This document shows, piece by piece, positions 1-8,212 of a stretch of 64,000 bases of DNA; the first letter of the stretch is position 1; each line of letters opens with the position of its first letter. The position numbers were made by a program, and so were the translations under genes. The DNA comes from Pandoraea nosoerga (GTDB taxonomy: Bacteria > Pseudomonadota > Gammaproteobacteria > Burkholderiales > Burkholderiaceae). The notes beneath the pieces are model-generated. The model saw only the letters and a list, made by a program, of their open reading frames with translations, did no database searches and was not told where the DNA came from. The stretch lies in NCBI RefSeq assembly GCF_902459585.1, contig NZ_CABPSC010000013.1, forward strand, positions 1 through 64,000. Reading direction: 5' to 3'.

Positions 1-309
1 CGCCGCGAAGGCGTTGCGGCGCTCGTCGCCCGCCACGAAGCCGCGGCGCGCGAGGCGCTGCGGCGTCGCGAGGCGCGTGAGCTCTCGGAGCAGGCGCTGG
101 CCGCGTGGCGACGCGGCGCCGCCACACGAGCGGCGCTTGCGCGAGGCCACGGCGTCACACCGTCCGACCGCATTGGCCGATCGCACCAGCCGGTCGCACC
201 AGCCGGTCGCATTAACAAAGTCTGCACGATGGTCGCTTTGCCTGGGCAAACCGCGCACGTTGCGCGACCCGCCCATCCGACATCAGGAGTTGCCCCATGC
301 TGCAAGTGA
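1..309 (+). CDS. C-terminal part of a FliJ-like coiled-coil protein (partial, start outside window)
   Basis: A frame open from base 1 to a TGA at 307-309. The first 45 or so residues are rich in Arg, Ala, Glu and Leu with heptad character (for example REALRRREARELSEQALAAW), as in FliJ, the export-ATPase stalk protein. The last 50 residues are unlike any coiled coil and overlap the fliD promoter region and the first 13 bases of fliD, so the true end may differ. fliJ is expected here because fliFGHIJ usually precede the laf block and none of them is elsewhere in the window. All frames are open in this GC-rich stretch, so this is an inference from composition and context. Confidence 0.42.
   Translation, partial: RREGVAALVARHEAAAREALRRREARELSEQALAAWRRGAATRAALARGHGVTPSDRIGRSHQPVAPAGRINKVCTMVALPGQTAHVARPAHPTSGVAPCCK
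209..240 (+). promoter_or_regulatory. Candidate lateral sigma-28 promoter of fliD
   Basis: GCATTAACAAA at 209-219 is followed, 14 bases later, by CGCTTTG. The same GCATTAACAAA lies before the flagellin gene at 17681-17691, followed after 13 bases by CGCCTTG. The distance from motif start to the ATG is 88 nt here and 89 nt there. The element differs from the enterobacterial sigma-28 consensus but has its bipartite layout. Recognition by the cluster's own sigma factor is inferred. Confidence 0.5.
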
Positions 310-1721
310 AAGAACGTATCGAGAAGCTGGCCCAGGACGTCGCCTCCACTCGCATGCAGGCGGAGTTCGGCCGTCTCGGCAAGGACCGCACCGACACCGA
401 GGCTCGTCAGAAGGGCGTCGCCACGCTCCAGGAAGTGCTGGGCAACTTCGAGAAACAACTGCGGCGCCTCGGCGAGCGTGCCGATCTGCGTCAGCACAAG
501 GCGACGCAGTCGAGCGACGACGCGTTCTCCGTCACGCTGGAAAAGGGTGCACAGCAGCTCGATTTCGACGTGCGCGTCGAGCAACTGGCAACCGTGCACC
601 AGATACAGGTCCGCGAAGCCTCGGCGTTGGCCGGGGCTGCGCTGACGTTCGGCGATCCGCCACGCACTGTCGCGCTCGACATTGCCGGGCTGGATCTGAC
701 CCGATCCGAAGGTGTGAAGGCGCTCGCGACGCGCCTGAACGAACACCCCGCGCTCAAGGATGCGGTGCGCGCCGATCTGCGCCACGCGCCCGGCAGCAGC
801 ACGCCCCATCTGCTGCTCACGGCCACGAAGTCCGGGGCTGCCGCCGCGTTCACGCTGGCGTGCGCCGCGGCGACGCAGGGCGGCGCCTTGCCTGGCGTCG
901 ACGTGCTCGCGCAGGGGCAGGACGCCGTCGTGGTGCTCGGCAATCGGAGCGAATCGTATGCAAGCAACGAGATCGCGCTTTTCACCGGCGTGAAGCTGTC
1001 ACTGAAGAAGACGCAGGCGCCCAACGACACCACGCGCGTGTCGATCGCGCCGGACATGGACGGCACGGCCGCGAACATGCGCGCGCTGGTGCAAGCCTAC
1101 GACACGCTGAGAAAGCAACTGCGCGAGCTGATGGACCCGGGCGCGCCAGGGGGGCTGGCGCCGCTCGAAGGCGACGAGAAGCGCACCGACGTCACGCCGG
1201 CCGGGCCATTCTATGCGGACGCAGGGGTGCGCGCGTTGTTGCGCGATCTCGAGCGCCACTTCGAGCGCCCGGTCACGATCGCCGGCAAGACGTTCGATCC
1301 CTCGGCATTCGGCGTGAAACGCAGCGCCGACGGCTCCGTGAGCTTCGACCAGAAACGTTTCGAGGCCGCCTACGCGCAGGACAAGGAACTGCTCGCCGCG
1401 TGGTTCGGCGAGAGCGCCGACGTCATGAAACGGGACACGGCCGCGGATCTGGACAGGCAGGGCGCGGGCATGCGCCTTGCCGTGCGCATACGCGAGTGGA
1501 CGGACGAGGTGACCGGTGTGCTCAAACACCGCACGGACAGCGACGAGATCGTCTCGCGCCGGCTCGCGGAGCAGCAGGAGCGCCTGAGCGCACGGTTTCG
1601 CACGCTCGTCGCCCGTTACACGAGCGAGTTCGCTCGCGCCGAACAGGTCCGACAACAAATGGAGGAAACACGCAGCTTCGTCGATGCGCTCTTCGGCAGC
1701 GGACGCAAATCCGACAGATGA
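297..1721 (+). CDS. fliD: Flagellar filament cap protein FliD (LafB-type)
   Basis: 474 residues. FliD (HAP2) caps the growing filament and folds incoming flagellin. The N-terminus (about 5-50) and C-terminus (about 390-470) are Ala/Arg/Glu-rich helices without Cys, as in axial proteins. The middle holds the beta-rich head domains, and the closing segment (RLSARFRTLVARYTSEFAR) is typical of FliD. It is followed after 34 nt by fliS, the usual fliD-fliS pairing. No signal peptide, consistent with type III export. The start is the ATG closest to a GGAG-like site at 286-289. The protein is divergent from primary FliD, so orthology with LafB is by position. Confidence 0.85.
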   Translation: MLQVKERIEKLAQDVASTRMQAEFGRLGKDRTDTEARQKGVATLQEVLGNFEKQLRRLGERADLRQHKATQSSDDAFSVTLEKGAQQLDFDVRVEQLATVHQIQVREASALAGAALTFGDPPRTVALDIAGLDLTRSEGVKALATRLNEHPALKDAVRADLRHAPGSSTPHLLLTATKSGAAAAFTLACAAATQGGALPGVDVLAQGQDAVVVLGNRSESYASNEIALFTGVKLSLKKTQAPNDTTRVSIAPDMDGTAANMRALVQAYDTLRKQLRELMDPGAPGGLAPLEGDEKRTDVTPAGPFYADAGVRALLRDLERHFERPVTIAGKTFDPSAFGVKRSADGSVSFDQKRFEAAYAQDKELLAAWFGESADVMKRDTAADLDRQGAGMRLAVRIREWTDEVTGVLKHRTDSDEIVSRRLAEQQERLSARFRTLVARYTSEFARAEQVRQQMEETRSFVDALFGSGRKSDR

Positions 1722-1755
1722 GGCGTGAGTTCCCCTCGATGACACTGGAATACCC

Positions 1756-2133
1756 ATGACTTACCAACGATACCTGGCGTCGGATCTCGACGCCCGCATC
1801 GCGGGCGCGACGCCGCTCCAATTGATGCTCATCCTGCTCGATGGCCTGCGCGACGAGCTCGCGCGCGCGCGGGCGCACATCGAACATGCAAGGCATGAAG
1901 CGCGCCTGCGCAGCGTCACGAAATGCCTGAATCTGCTCAACGGTCTGGCCTCGCACGTCGACGCCGCCGACGGCCCGGGCGTGACGCAGCCGCTCGCCAA
2001 GGTGTACGAATTCTGCATGCGGGCGGTGGCACAGGCGAGTGTGGAGAGCGATGTTGCGAAGCTCGACGAGGTGACGGCCGTCGTCACGCAGCTGGCGGAC
2101 GGCTGGCGGTCACTGGAGACGCGCCGTGGCTGA
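1756..2133 (+). CDS. fliS: Flagellin export chaperone FliS
   Basis: 125 residues, the normal FliS length. FliS binds the disordered C-terminus of flagellin in the cytoplasm and delivers it to FlhA. The N-terminal MTYQRYLASDLDARI and the following ATPLQLMLILLDGL match the conserved Y..Q...I..ASP..L...LYDG pattern of FliS. It overlaps the next gene by 8 nt, so the two are probably translationally coupled. Confidence 0.92.
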   Translation: MTYQRYLASDLDARIAGATPLQLMLILLDGLRDELARARAHIEHARHEARLRSVTKCLNLLNGLASHVDAADGPGVTQPLAKVYEFCMRAVAQASVESDVAKLDEVTAVVTQLADGWRSLETRRG

Positions 2134-2425
2134 CGTGGCGACGTTCCAGGCGCTCGCGCGCGACCTGCGGCGGTATTCCGCGGCGCGCGAATGGGAGCGG
2201 CTCCAGGCCACCGACGCGCTGCTGCGGCGAGCGTGGCAGCGCGCGAGCGCGCCCGATGCACGCAGCGAGGCGCTGGCCCAGGCGATGGCCGACGTGCTCG
2301 TGGCGCACGCGCAGGCCCAGGCGATCGCGCGCCGCGCGGCCGCCGACGCCCGGCGCCGTCTCGGAGAGCTCGGTCCGTGGCGAGACGGCGCGCTCGGCTA
2401 TCTGAGGATGAACGATGATCGCTGA
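2126..2425 (+). CDS. Small FliT-like export chaperone (putative)
   Basis: 99 residues, all helical in character, rich in Ala and Arg, no Cys. It starts with a GTG inside the end of fliS and overlaps fliK by 11 nt. A short gene in this place, between fliS and the hook-length gene, is normally the FliD chaperone FliT (LafD position in laf clusters). Sequence similarity to FliT is not evident by eye, so the name rests on size, composition and position. Confidence 0.6.
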   Translation: MADVATFQALARDLRRYSAAREWERLQATDALLRRAWQRASAPDARSEALAQAMADVLVAHAQAQAIARRAAADARRRLGELGPWRDGALGYLRMNDDR

Positions 2426-3767
2426 ATCCACGCCTGCCGTGCCATTGACCGCGTCTGCCCGCCATCGCCCGACTCCCGGATCGGTCGAGGGCTCAACGAC
2501 GGCATCGGGTGAGGGCGCGCGACACGGCGCGTCGTGCGAGGGTCTCGCCCTCGCAAAGGGGGCGCGCGCTTCGACCGATTTCGCCGCCACGCTGCGCCGG
2601 TCGTTGGGCGCCAACGCCGAAGCGGGCGCTGCGGGGCGCGGCGTGACATCGGCGTCGCAGACACCGGGTACGGCCGTCGCTGCCGCCGTCGCGCCCGAGT
2701 TCGCGCCGCCCGCCCTGGCGACGTCGGACGCCCTGGGCGACGTGGAGCGCGGCCGGCGCACGCCGGGTGACGACGCGCTCGTCGAGCGGAGCGATTCGGC
2801 GTTGCCCGTTCACGACGCCGGTGTAGCGCCTGCAGCGCCGGGAGGGCATGTTTCGCTGCCGGACGACGTCCTCGCGCACGACAGCCGTGTGTCTGGCGAC
2901 GCCGGGGCGTTTGCGCCGATCGAGACGTTACTCGCCGCGCACCTGCACCGCATGCGCGGCGCGTCCGGCACGCCGGTATCGGGTTTCCTGGCGCACGCGC
3001 GCTCGGATGGCGACATGGCCTCGCGTATGGAGGGCTTGCACGTCTCGCAGCCAGCGCAGGACGCCATGCTTCAGACGCCCACGGCAAAGGCAGAGGCCGG
3101 TCACACCACGCCGCTCCCGTTCCCGCTTCTGTTGCCGGGCACGGGCCGTCATGGCGCTTCCTTCCTGGCGCTCTCGGAGGGGGCCGCGCTCAGGGACGCC
3201 GGCGAGCCGAGCGCGCACACGGCGCAGACTGCCGACAGCGCGTCCATTGCGCTCGCACGCGTGGCGCTCGCCGAAGGCGGGTCCACGGGCACGGGCGCTC
3301 GCGACGGGATCGCTGCCGTGACGTCGGAAGAGAGAGTCGGCGCGCATGTGCTCGCGGGCGATCGTCCGGCGCTCGCTCGCGCATTGGCCGAGCGAGTGGC
3401 ATCGATGACGCACGACGGCGTGCACGAGGCGCGCCTGCGATTGACGCCCGCCGAACTCGGCGACATTGGCATCGTCGTGCGCAAGTCGGCGATGCAGCTC
3501 AGCGTGACGCTACAGGTCTCGCGTCCCGAGGTGCTCGCCCTCGTGCAGGGCACTGCCGCGCTGCTGCGCGACATGCTCTCGCAGCGTCACACCGGCGAGG
3601 TGCAGGTCAGCGCGAGCGCCATGGCGGCATTCGATGGCGGCGGTGCGTCTGGCGACGCGCCGAAGCAGCGTGCACGCGAGACGCCGGAGGACGACGCAGG
3701 ACCGGGGCTGGCGCTCGGTGCGTCCGGGCAGGGACAGCGTGAAGCGCAGGGGGCGTTCCGTCTATGA
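2415..3767 (+). CDS. fliK: Flagellar hook-length control protein FliK (LafE-type)
   Basis: 450 residues. FliK is a secreted ruler that stops hook growth and switches FlhB specificity to filament proteins. Residues 1-320 are low-complexity Ala/Gly/Thr/Ser. The compact C-terminal domain (about 330-405) carries the family core, with EARLRLTPAELGDIGIVV followed by a segment of alternating hydrophobics, the Flg_hook fold. The stop codon overlaps the ATG of the sigma-factor gene (ATGA), a sign of coupling. Confidence 0.86.
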   Translation: MIAESTPAVPLTASARHRPTPGSVEGSTTASGEGARHGASCEGLALAKGARASTDFAATLRRSLGANAEAGAAGRGVTSASQTPGTAVAAAVAPEFAPPALATSDALGDVERGRRTPGDDALVERSDSALPVHDAGVAPAAPGGHVSLPDDVLAHDSRVSGDAGAFAPIETLLAAHLHRMRGASGTPVSGFLAHARSDGDMASRMEGLHVSQPAQDAMLQTPTAKAEAGHTTPLPFPLLLPGTGRHGASFLALSEGAALRDAGEPSAHTAQTADSASIALARVALAEGGSTGTGARDGIAAVTSEERVGAHVLAGDRPALARALAERVASMTHDGVHEARLRLTPAELGDIGIVVRKSAMQLSVTLQVSRPEVLALVQGTAALLRDMLSQRHTGEVQVSASAMAAFDGGGASGDAPKQRARETPEDDAGPGLALGASGQGQREAQGAFRL

Positions 3768-4693
3768 CCGTGCCCCCTTGCCTCGCTCGCCCCCCTTACC
3801 TCTCTTACCTTCCCGACGGCGCCCTCGCCCATGCGCGCCGTGCGCGAGGCGAGCCGTCCGCCCCGCATCGGGAACCGCCTTCCGGGACGTCGGGCGAGCC
3901 CCGGCCGGCAAGCGCCGCACCCCCTGCGCCGCGGTCAGCCCGCCACGCCGCACCGGTTGCCGACGAACAGGCGCGCGTGCTGCAACTGATGCCCGTGATC
4001 GCGCGCATCGTGCGTTCGCTGGCGCCGCAGACGACGGTCGCCACGTCGCAGGACGACATGACGCAGATCGCGCTCATGGCGGCGCTGGACGCCGTGCGTC
4101 GCTATGGCCCGCCGGACGAGCGCTTCGCCGCCTTCGCGGCAACCCGTATCCGCGGTGCGGTGCTCGACGAGCTGCGGCGGCTCGACTGGCGTCTGCGCAC
4201 GCTGCGCCAGGCGTCGCACCGACGCCGCGATGCGGCGCGCGAACTGACGCGGGCGCTTGGCCGCGCACCGACTCGCGAAGAGCTGAGCGCGCACGCCGGT
4301 ATGGACGAGGCCACGCTCGAAGCGGCGGAGATGGCCGAGTACGCCGAGAGCCTCGCGAGCTTCGATCAGTTGCTCGCCGACGGCGGGGGCGCCGCCAGCG
4401 AGCAACTGGTCGAGCGGCGCAGCCCCGAGGAGCTCGTCGCCACGCGGCAAAGCCTGGTGCGCTCGCTCGCCGCGTTAAGCGAGAGGGAACAGCGCGTGGT
4501 GCAGCTCTATTACGAATTCGACCTCAATCTCGAGGAGATCGGCGAGGCGCTGGGGCTGACCCGCGCAAGGATCTGCCAGATCCACCGCAGCGCCCTCGGG
4601 AAGATGAGGTCGGCCATGCGGGAAACCGCACCCGGTGCGGCGCAGGATGCGCGCGCGCCGCAACGCAATCGTGGGACGAGGCAAGGGAAATGA
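3764..4693 (+). CDS. fliA: Flagellar sigma-28 factor (FliA/LafS-type)
   Basis: 309 residues. Region 2 (about 75-130) has SQDDMTQIALMAALDAVRRY and FAAFAATRIRGAVLDELR. Region 3 starts near SHRRRDAARELTRALGR. Region 4 is at about 235-285, with LSEREQRVVQLYYEFDLNLE, IGEALGLTRARICQIH. These are all FliA landmarks. A Pro/Ala-rich extension of about 65 residues precedes region 2, and no in-frame start follows it closely, so it is probably real and makes the protein longer than typical FliA (about 240). By position it is LafS, expected to drive fliD, fliC and flgM from the TAACAA-type sites. FlgM is encoded 1.7 kb downstream. Confidence 0.9.
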   Translation: MTVPPCLARPPYLSYLPDGALAHARRARGEPSAPHREPPSGTSGEPRPASAAPPAPRSARHAAPVADEQARVLQLMPVIARIVRSLAPQTTVATSQDDMTQIALMAALDAVRRYGPPDERFAAFAATRIRGAVLDELRRLDWRLRTLRQASHRRRDAARELTRALGRAPTREELSAHAGMDEATLEAAEMAEYAESLASFDQLLADGGGAASEQLVERRSPEELVATRQSLVRSLAALSEREQRVVQLYYEFDLNLEEIGEALGLTRARICQIHRSALGKMRSAMRETAPGAAQDARAPQRNRGTRQGK

Positions 4694-5562
4694 CTTTACT
4701 GATGCTTGGGGCGACGATCATCCTCGCCAGCGTTTTCGGCATGTTCTGGCTCAATGGCGGCCAGTTCGGCGCCATTTTTCACCTGAACGAGTTCGTGCTG
4801 GTCGTCGGTACGGCGCTGGGCGCGTTCCTCATGGGCAACACGCCGCGCGTGCTGGGCGATCTGCGCGCCGTGGTGGCGGCCGCCATCAGGCGGCGTCGGC
4901 ACGGCGAGGCATTCGAGCAGCAACTGCTCACGCTCACCTATACGCTGTTGCAAACGTCGGCGCGCGACGGGGTGCGCGCGCTGGACGAGCATCTCGACGA
5001 TCCCGGGCGCAGCAGCATCTTCGGGCGTAGCCGGCATGTGCTGGCCAACGCGAGGCTCGTGGACTTCACCGTCGATGCATTGCGGGTGTCCGCACTCAGC
5101 AAAGGCGCGCGCGGCGAGCTCGACAGCCTGCTCGGCATGGAGATCGAGAGTCGCGAGCGCCGGATGATGCAGCCGGTGAGGGCGCTCAACAAGCTGGCCG
5201 ACTCGATGCCGGGCTTCGGCATCATCGCGGCCGTGCTCGGGCTGGTGCTCGCCATGTACGACATTGGCGCGGGCGAGGCGACGGCCACGGTGACGCGTCA
5301 GGTCGCCGTGGCCATGGTCGGCACGTTCTTCGGCGTGTTCGCGTGCTACGCGGTGCTCAGTCCGCTGGCCAACCGTCTGTCGCAGGCGGTGACGGTGGAG
5401 ATGACCGCGTATGAGTGCGTGCGTGCGGCGCTCGTCGCGTTCGTGAACGGCAAGTCGCCGCTGCTCTCGGCAGACGCCGGGCGACGCATGCTGCAATACG
5501 GCGCACTGCCCAGTTTCGGCGCGCTCGAAGGCTGGGTGCGGCAGGCCGAGGGCGAGCGATGA
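4690..5562 (+). CDS. motA: Flagellar stator protein MotA (LafT-type)
   Basis: 290 residues. With MotB it forms the ion channel whose torque turns the rotor. Four membrane segments lie at about 3-20, 33-49, 174-192 and 204-224. The conserved prolines are visible at 173 (SMPGFGIIAAVLG) and 225 (YAVLSPLA), and the cytoplasmic loop has Arg92 and Glu100 in place of the charged residues that face FliG. The start ATG overlaps the sigma-factor stop, and the end overlaps the motB start (ATGA). Whether it uses protons or sodium cannot be told by eye. Confidence 0.93.
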   Translation: MTLLMLGATIILASVFGMFWLNGGQFGAIFHLNEFVLVVGTALGAFLMGNTPRVLGDLRAVVAAAIRRRRHGEAFEQQLLTLTYTLLQTSARDGVRALDEHLDDPGRSSIFGRSRHVLANARLVDFTVDALRVSALSKGARGELDSLLGMEIESRERRMMQPVRALNKLADSMPGFGIIAAVLGLVLAMYDIGAGEATATVTRQVAVAMVGTFFGVFACYAVLSPLANRLSQAVTVEMTAYECVRAALVAFVNGKSPLLSADAGRRMLQYGALPSFGALEGWVRQAEGER

Positions 5563-6404
5563 GCGCGCGACGCGCCCCGGCGGCGGGGCACGAGGAGTCG
5601 GGCGGCGCATGGAAGGTGGCGTTCGCGGACCTTTGCCTCGTGCTCATGTGCCTGTTCGTCGTGATGTGGGTGCTGGAGCGGCGCGTCTTCGAAGCGCCGC
5701 AGCCGGCCGGCCCCGAGGTGTCCGAAGCGCTGCAGGCTGCGCGAGGCGCGCCGCTCGCCGGGCTCCCCAGCGGCCAGTTCGAGTCGCCCGCCGATCTCGT
5801 GCGCCTCGCCAGCGCCGTGCAGCAGTTGAGCGAAGCGGCCGACCTTTCCGATCATGTGAGTACGTCCATCACGCCCGACGGTTTGCGCGTGCGCCTGTCC
5901 GACTCCGACGAGCGGGGGCTGTTCGAGCGCGGCAGCGCGACGCCGTCGTCTGCCGCGACGTCGCTGCTCTCACGCATCGGCCAATTGTTTAGCGGCATCG
6001 ACAATTCCCTGATGATCGTGGGTCATACCGACGCGGTGCGCTATCGCGCGACCCGGGCCGACAGCTATACCAACTGGCATCTGTCGTCGGATCGGGCGCT
6101 CGCGGCGCGCACGGCGCTGGTCGCCGGCGGGCTCCCGCTCGAGCGCGTGCTGATGTCCGTCGGCATGGCCGACCACGCTCCGTTGCGTGCCGACGATCCC
6201 ACGGCGGCGACGAACCGTCGCATCGAATTCGTCGTGCTCACGCAGGCGAGAGCGCGACAACTGGCCACGATGTTCGGGGCGTCGCACGCCGGCGAGGTCG
6301 TGATCACCGGGCGGAACGCCCAGGCTGACGCCGCGGCCATGGCACGGGGCCAGGCGAGCTTAACAAGCGGCGCCGGTGCGTCGCCTGGTTCTAGTGAACC
6401 CTGA
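5559..6404 (+). CDS. motB: Flagellar stator protein MotB (LafU-type)
   Basis: 281 residues. The single N-terminal membrane helix (about 20-38, AFADLCLVLMCLFVVMW) keeps the essential ion-carrying Asp at residue 24. An OmpA-type peptidoglycan-binding domain follows at about 145-255, with LMIVGHTDA, LSSDRALAARTALV and NRRIEFVV. The start is the ATG within the motA stop. The 3' end contains the putative promoter of flgM. Confidence 0.94.
   Translation: MSARRAPAAGHEESGGAWKVAFADLCLVLMCLFVVMWVLERRVFEAPQPAGPEVSEALQAARGAPLAGLPSGQFESPADLVRLASAVQQLSEAADLSDHVSTSITPDGLRVRLSDSDERGLFERGSATPSSAATSLLSRIGQLFSGIDNSLMIVGHTDAVRYRATRADSYTNWHLSSDRALAARTALVAGGLPLERVLMSVGMADHAPLRADDPTAATNRRIEFVVLTQARARQLATMFGASHAGEVVITGRNAQADAAAMARGQASLTSGAGASPGSSEP
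6360..6388 (+). promoter_or_regulatory. Candidate lateral sigma-28 promoter of flgM
   Basis: TTAACAAG with TCGCCTGG beginning 20 bases after the first T of TAACAA. The same 20-base offset to TCGC is seen in the fliD site. It lies within the last codons of motB, about 60 nt before flgM. The match is shorter than in the fliD and fliC pair, so the call is weaker. Confidence 0.3.
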
Positions 6405-6419
6405 TCCGTGGAACTGCTC

Positions 6420-6722
6420 ATGACCAAGATCGACTCGATTTCATCCATCGCGCCCATCGACGGCGCGCCCGTGCGCCGCACGGCGGCCGAGGCGCGGCGG
6501 CCTTCCATGTCCTCGGCGGCGCTGGCGGGCCGGCCGGCGCGCACGGCGCCGCAGGGCGCCGGAGAATGGCTGATGAACGCGCGCGCCGCCATCGAATCGG
6601 TACCGCGCGTCGACGCCGTCAAGGTCGCGCGCCTGAAGGCGATGCTGGCCAATGGCGATTTGCCGTTCGATGGCGAGCGCGTGGCCGACTGCATTCTCGA
6701 TCGTCACGGGATGGTGCGTTGA
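6420..6722 (+). CDS. flgM: Anti-sigma-28 factor FlgM
   Basis: 100 residues. FlgM holds sigma-28 inactive until the hook-basal body is finished, then is exported. The N-terminus MTKIDSISSIAPID is the disordered export region. The C-terminus (about 50-98), with RVDAVKVARLKAMLANGD and FDGERVADCIL, is the sigma-binding helical motif of the family. I prefer the ATG at 6420 over the in-frame GTG at 6408 because FlgM proteins usually begin M-x-I. The stop overlaps the TTG start of flgN. Confidence 0.88.
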   Translation: MTKIDSISSIAPIDGAPVRRTAAEARRPSMSSAALAGRPARTAPQGAGEWLMNARAAIESVPRVDAVKVARLKAMLANGDLPFDGERVADCILDRHGMVR

Positions 6723-7174
6723 GCGCCGCCGAACACGAACGCCGCCGCGCCTGCGTCGCGCGCCTCGTGGCCGACGTCGACGCCGATCTTGCGGACTATC
6801 GGCGCCTGATCGCGGTGCTCGACGCGTTGCATCGCGCGCTCGCCGGCGAGCATCTCGATGCGCTGGCCCGAACGCACGAGGCGGCGCTGCAACTGGTGAG
6901 CCGGCTGCGCACGCGCGCGCGTCGGCGGGTGCAATGCCTCTTGCAGGCGTTCGGCGCAACGTCCGCGAACACGATGGCGCCCGTGATGCGCTGGCTGGCA
7001 ACCGACGACCCCGAAGCCTACGAGACGTTTGCATCGCGCTGGACGTCGCTTCAGACGATCGCGGCGCGCTGCAAGACGATCAACGCGCGCAATCTGCGCG
7101 ACATCGGTGCGAGGCTGCAGGCGCTCGACGTCGTTCTCTCCCCTATGGCCACCACCTACGCGCCGCAACGGTAA
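6719..7174 (+). CDS. flgN: FlgN-like chaperone for hook-associated proteins
   Basis: 151 residues, a helical protein with Leu/Ala/Arg heptads. FlgN binds FlgK and FlgL before export. The start is a TTG overlapping the flgM stop, which gives SAAEHERR as the N-terminus. The frame is open further left but only as an overlap of flgM. The C-terminal part (TIAARCKTINARNLRDIGAR) resembles the N.N..LI.....L.......L end of FlgN. flgM-flgN is the usual order. Confidence 0.8.
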   Translation: MSAAEHERRRACVARLVADVDADLADYRRLIAVLDALHRALAGEHLDALARTHEAALQLVSRLRTRARRRVQCLLQAFGATSANTMAPVMRWLATDDPEAYETFASRWTSLQTIAARCKTINARNLRDIGARLQALDVVLSPMATTYAPQR

Positions 7175-7424
7175 CGCGTCCACGGTCTGCCGCGCGGCAG
7201 TCGTGTCCATGGCCAATGCACCTCGACGTCGGCACGTCACCATGGCAGGGCCACGTCGCATTGCGATTTCCGCCAGCCGCCTGCACCCATGCGTCGAGCA
7301 AATCGCCCAAAACGCTTCGGGGCGCTTGGGAAAATTGTCAATTTCCCGCGATTTTGCGTCGATTTCCGATAGCTGCGCCGACAATGGGACGGTCATGTCA
7401 TCAGCCACCCACGGAGGCGAAATC
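7175..7424 (+). promoter_or_regulatory. Intergenic region before flgB with an imperfect dyad
   Basis: There is no gene here, and flgA, which often sits in this place, is absent. A dyad at 7328-7347 (arms AAATTG and CAATTT around a single T, flanked by GGGA and TCCC) stands in an A+T-richer patch about 80 nt before flgB and could be a regulator site. I could not find a convincing sigma-54 (GG-N10-GC) or sigma-28 promoter. Confidence 0.35.
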
Positions 7425-7799
7425 TTGCAAACATTCTTTTCCCAGGCGGTCGGCGTTCATGCGGCCACCCTGCAGGCGCGTGAGGCGCGCACTCGCGTGC
7501 TGGCGGCGAATCTCGCGAACGAGGCGACGCCCGGCTATCAGGCGCGCGACCTTGATTTCGCCGAACAGGTGCGCTGGCATCTCGAGGCCGGCGCGCGCGC
7601 AGACGCGCTCGGCGCCGCCGGGCCGGCCGACGCCTTGCGCTATCGCGTGCCGATGCAGACGCGCGCCGACGGCAACACCGTCGAGCTTGGCGTCGAGCAG
7701 GCGCTCTTCGCGCAGAACCTGTCGGACTGGCAAGCCAGCCTGTCGTTTCTGAACCGGCGCCTCGCCGGCTTGCACAAGATCATCGAGGGAGGCCGTTGA
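7425..7799 (+). CDS. flgB: Flagellar proximal rod protein FlgB
   Basis: 124 residues. FlgB builds the base of the rod in the periplasm. It contains ARTRVLAANLANEATPGYQA and RDLDFAEQV, the rod-protein signature (LA.N.AN..TPGY.A.D..F). The start is placed at the TTG at 7425 because a GGAGG at 7413-7417 sits 7 nt before it and the resulting N-terminus has family length. An ATG at 7395 in frame has no ribosome site. The stop overlaps nothing, but flgC begins 3 nt later. Confidence 0.9.
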   Translation: MQTFFSQAVGVHAATLQAREARTRVLAANLANEATPGYQARDLDFAEQVRWHLEAGARADALGAAGPADALRYRVPMQTRADGNTVELGVEQALFAQNLSDWQASLSFLNRRLAGLHKIIEGGR

Positions 7800-7801
7800 C
7801 G

Positions 7802-8212
7802 ATGAGCTTCCGGGAGATCGCGGCCATCGCCGGCTCCGCGATGGCGGCACAGACCATCCGGCTAAACACTGTCGCGAGCAATCTCGCAAATGCCAGTGCC
7901 GTGGCCGCGGATGCGGACGCCGCCTATCGCGCGCGCAAGCCGGTGTTCGCGACCGTACTGGGCGCGGCGCAAGGTGCGCAGCACGTACAGGTCGTCGACA
8001 TCTACGAAAGCGAGGACTTGCCTCGCGTGGCGCACGAGCCGGGCAATCCGCTGGCGGACGAGGACGGGAACGTCTTTTACGCGAACGTGAATGCGATCGA
8101 GGAGATGACCGACATGCTCGACGCCTCGCGGGCGTTCCAAACCAACCTTGAAGTGCTGGCCCGCGTGCGCGCGGCGCAGCAGGAACTGTTACGACTGGGA
8201 GAGCGCGGATGA
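7802..8212 (+). CDS. flgC: Flagellar proximal rod protein FlgC
   Basis: 136 residues. The N-terminal rod motif (AAQTIRLNTVASNLANASAV) and the C-terminal EMTDMLDASRAFQTNLEVL are those of FlgC. A GGGAGG at 7787-7792 places the start at the ATG at 7802 rather than the TTG at 7796. The stop overlaps the flgD start (ATGA). The ANVNAIEEM segment replaces the usual PNV...EM. Confidence 0.93.
   Translation: MSFREIAAIAGSAMAAQTIRLNTVASNLANASAVAADADAAYRARKPVFATVLGAAQGAQHVQVVDIYESEDLPRVAHEPGNPLADEDGNVFYANVNAIEEMTDMLDASRAFQTNLEVLARVRAAQQELLRLGERG

Noticed and set aside
14-1759. A 581-codon open frame across fliD on +
   Set aside because: It is a shifted frame of fliD with Arg/His/Gly-rich composition caused by high GC. 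fliD has family motifs and neighbours.
3634-4689. Upstream extension of the motA frame to 3634
   Set aside because: The extension overlaps fliA throughout and is Arg-rich without structure. MotA begins at its family start at 4690.
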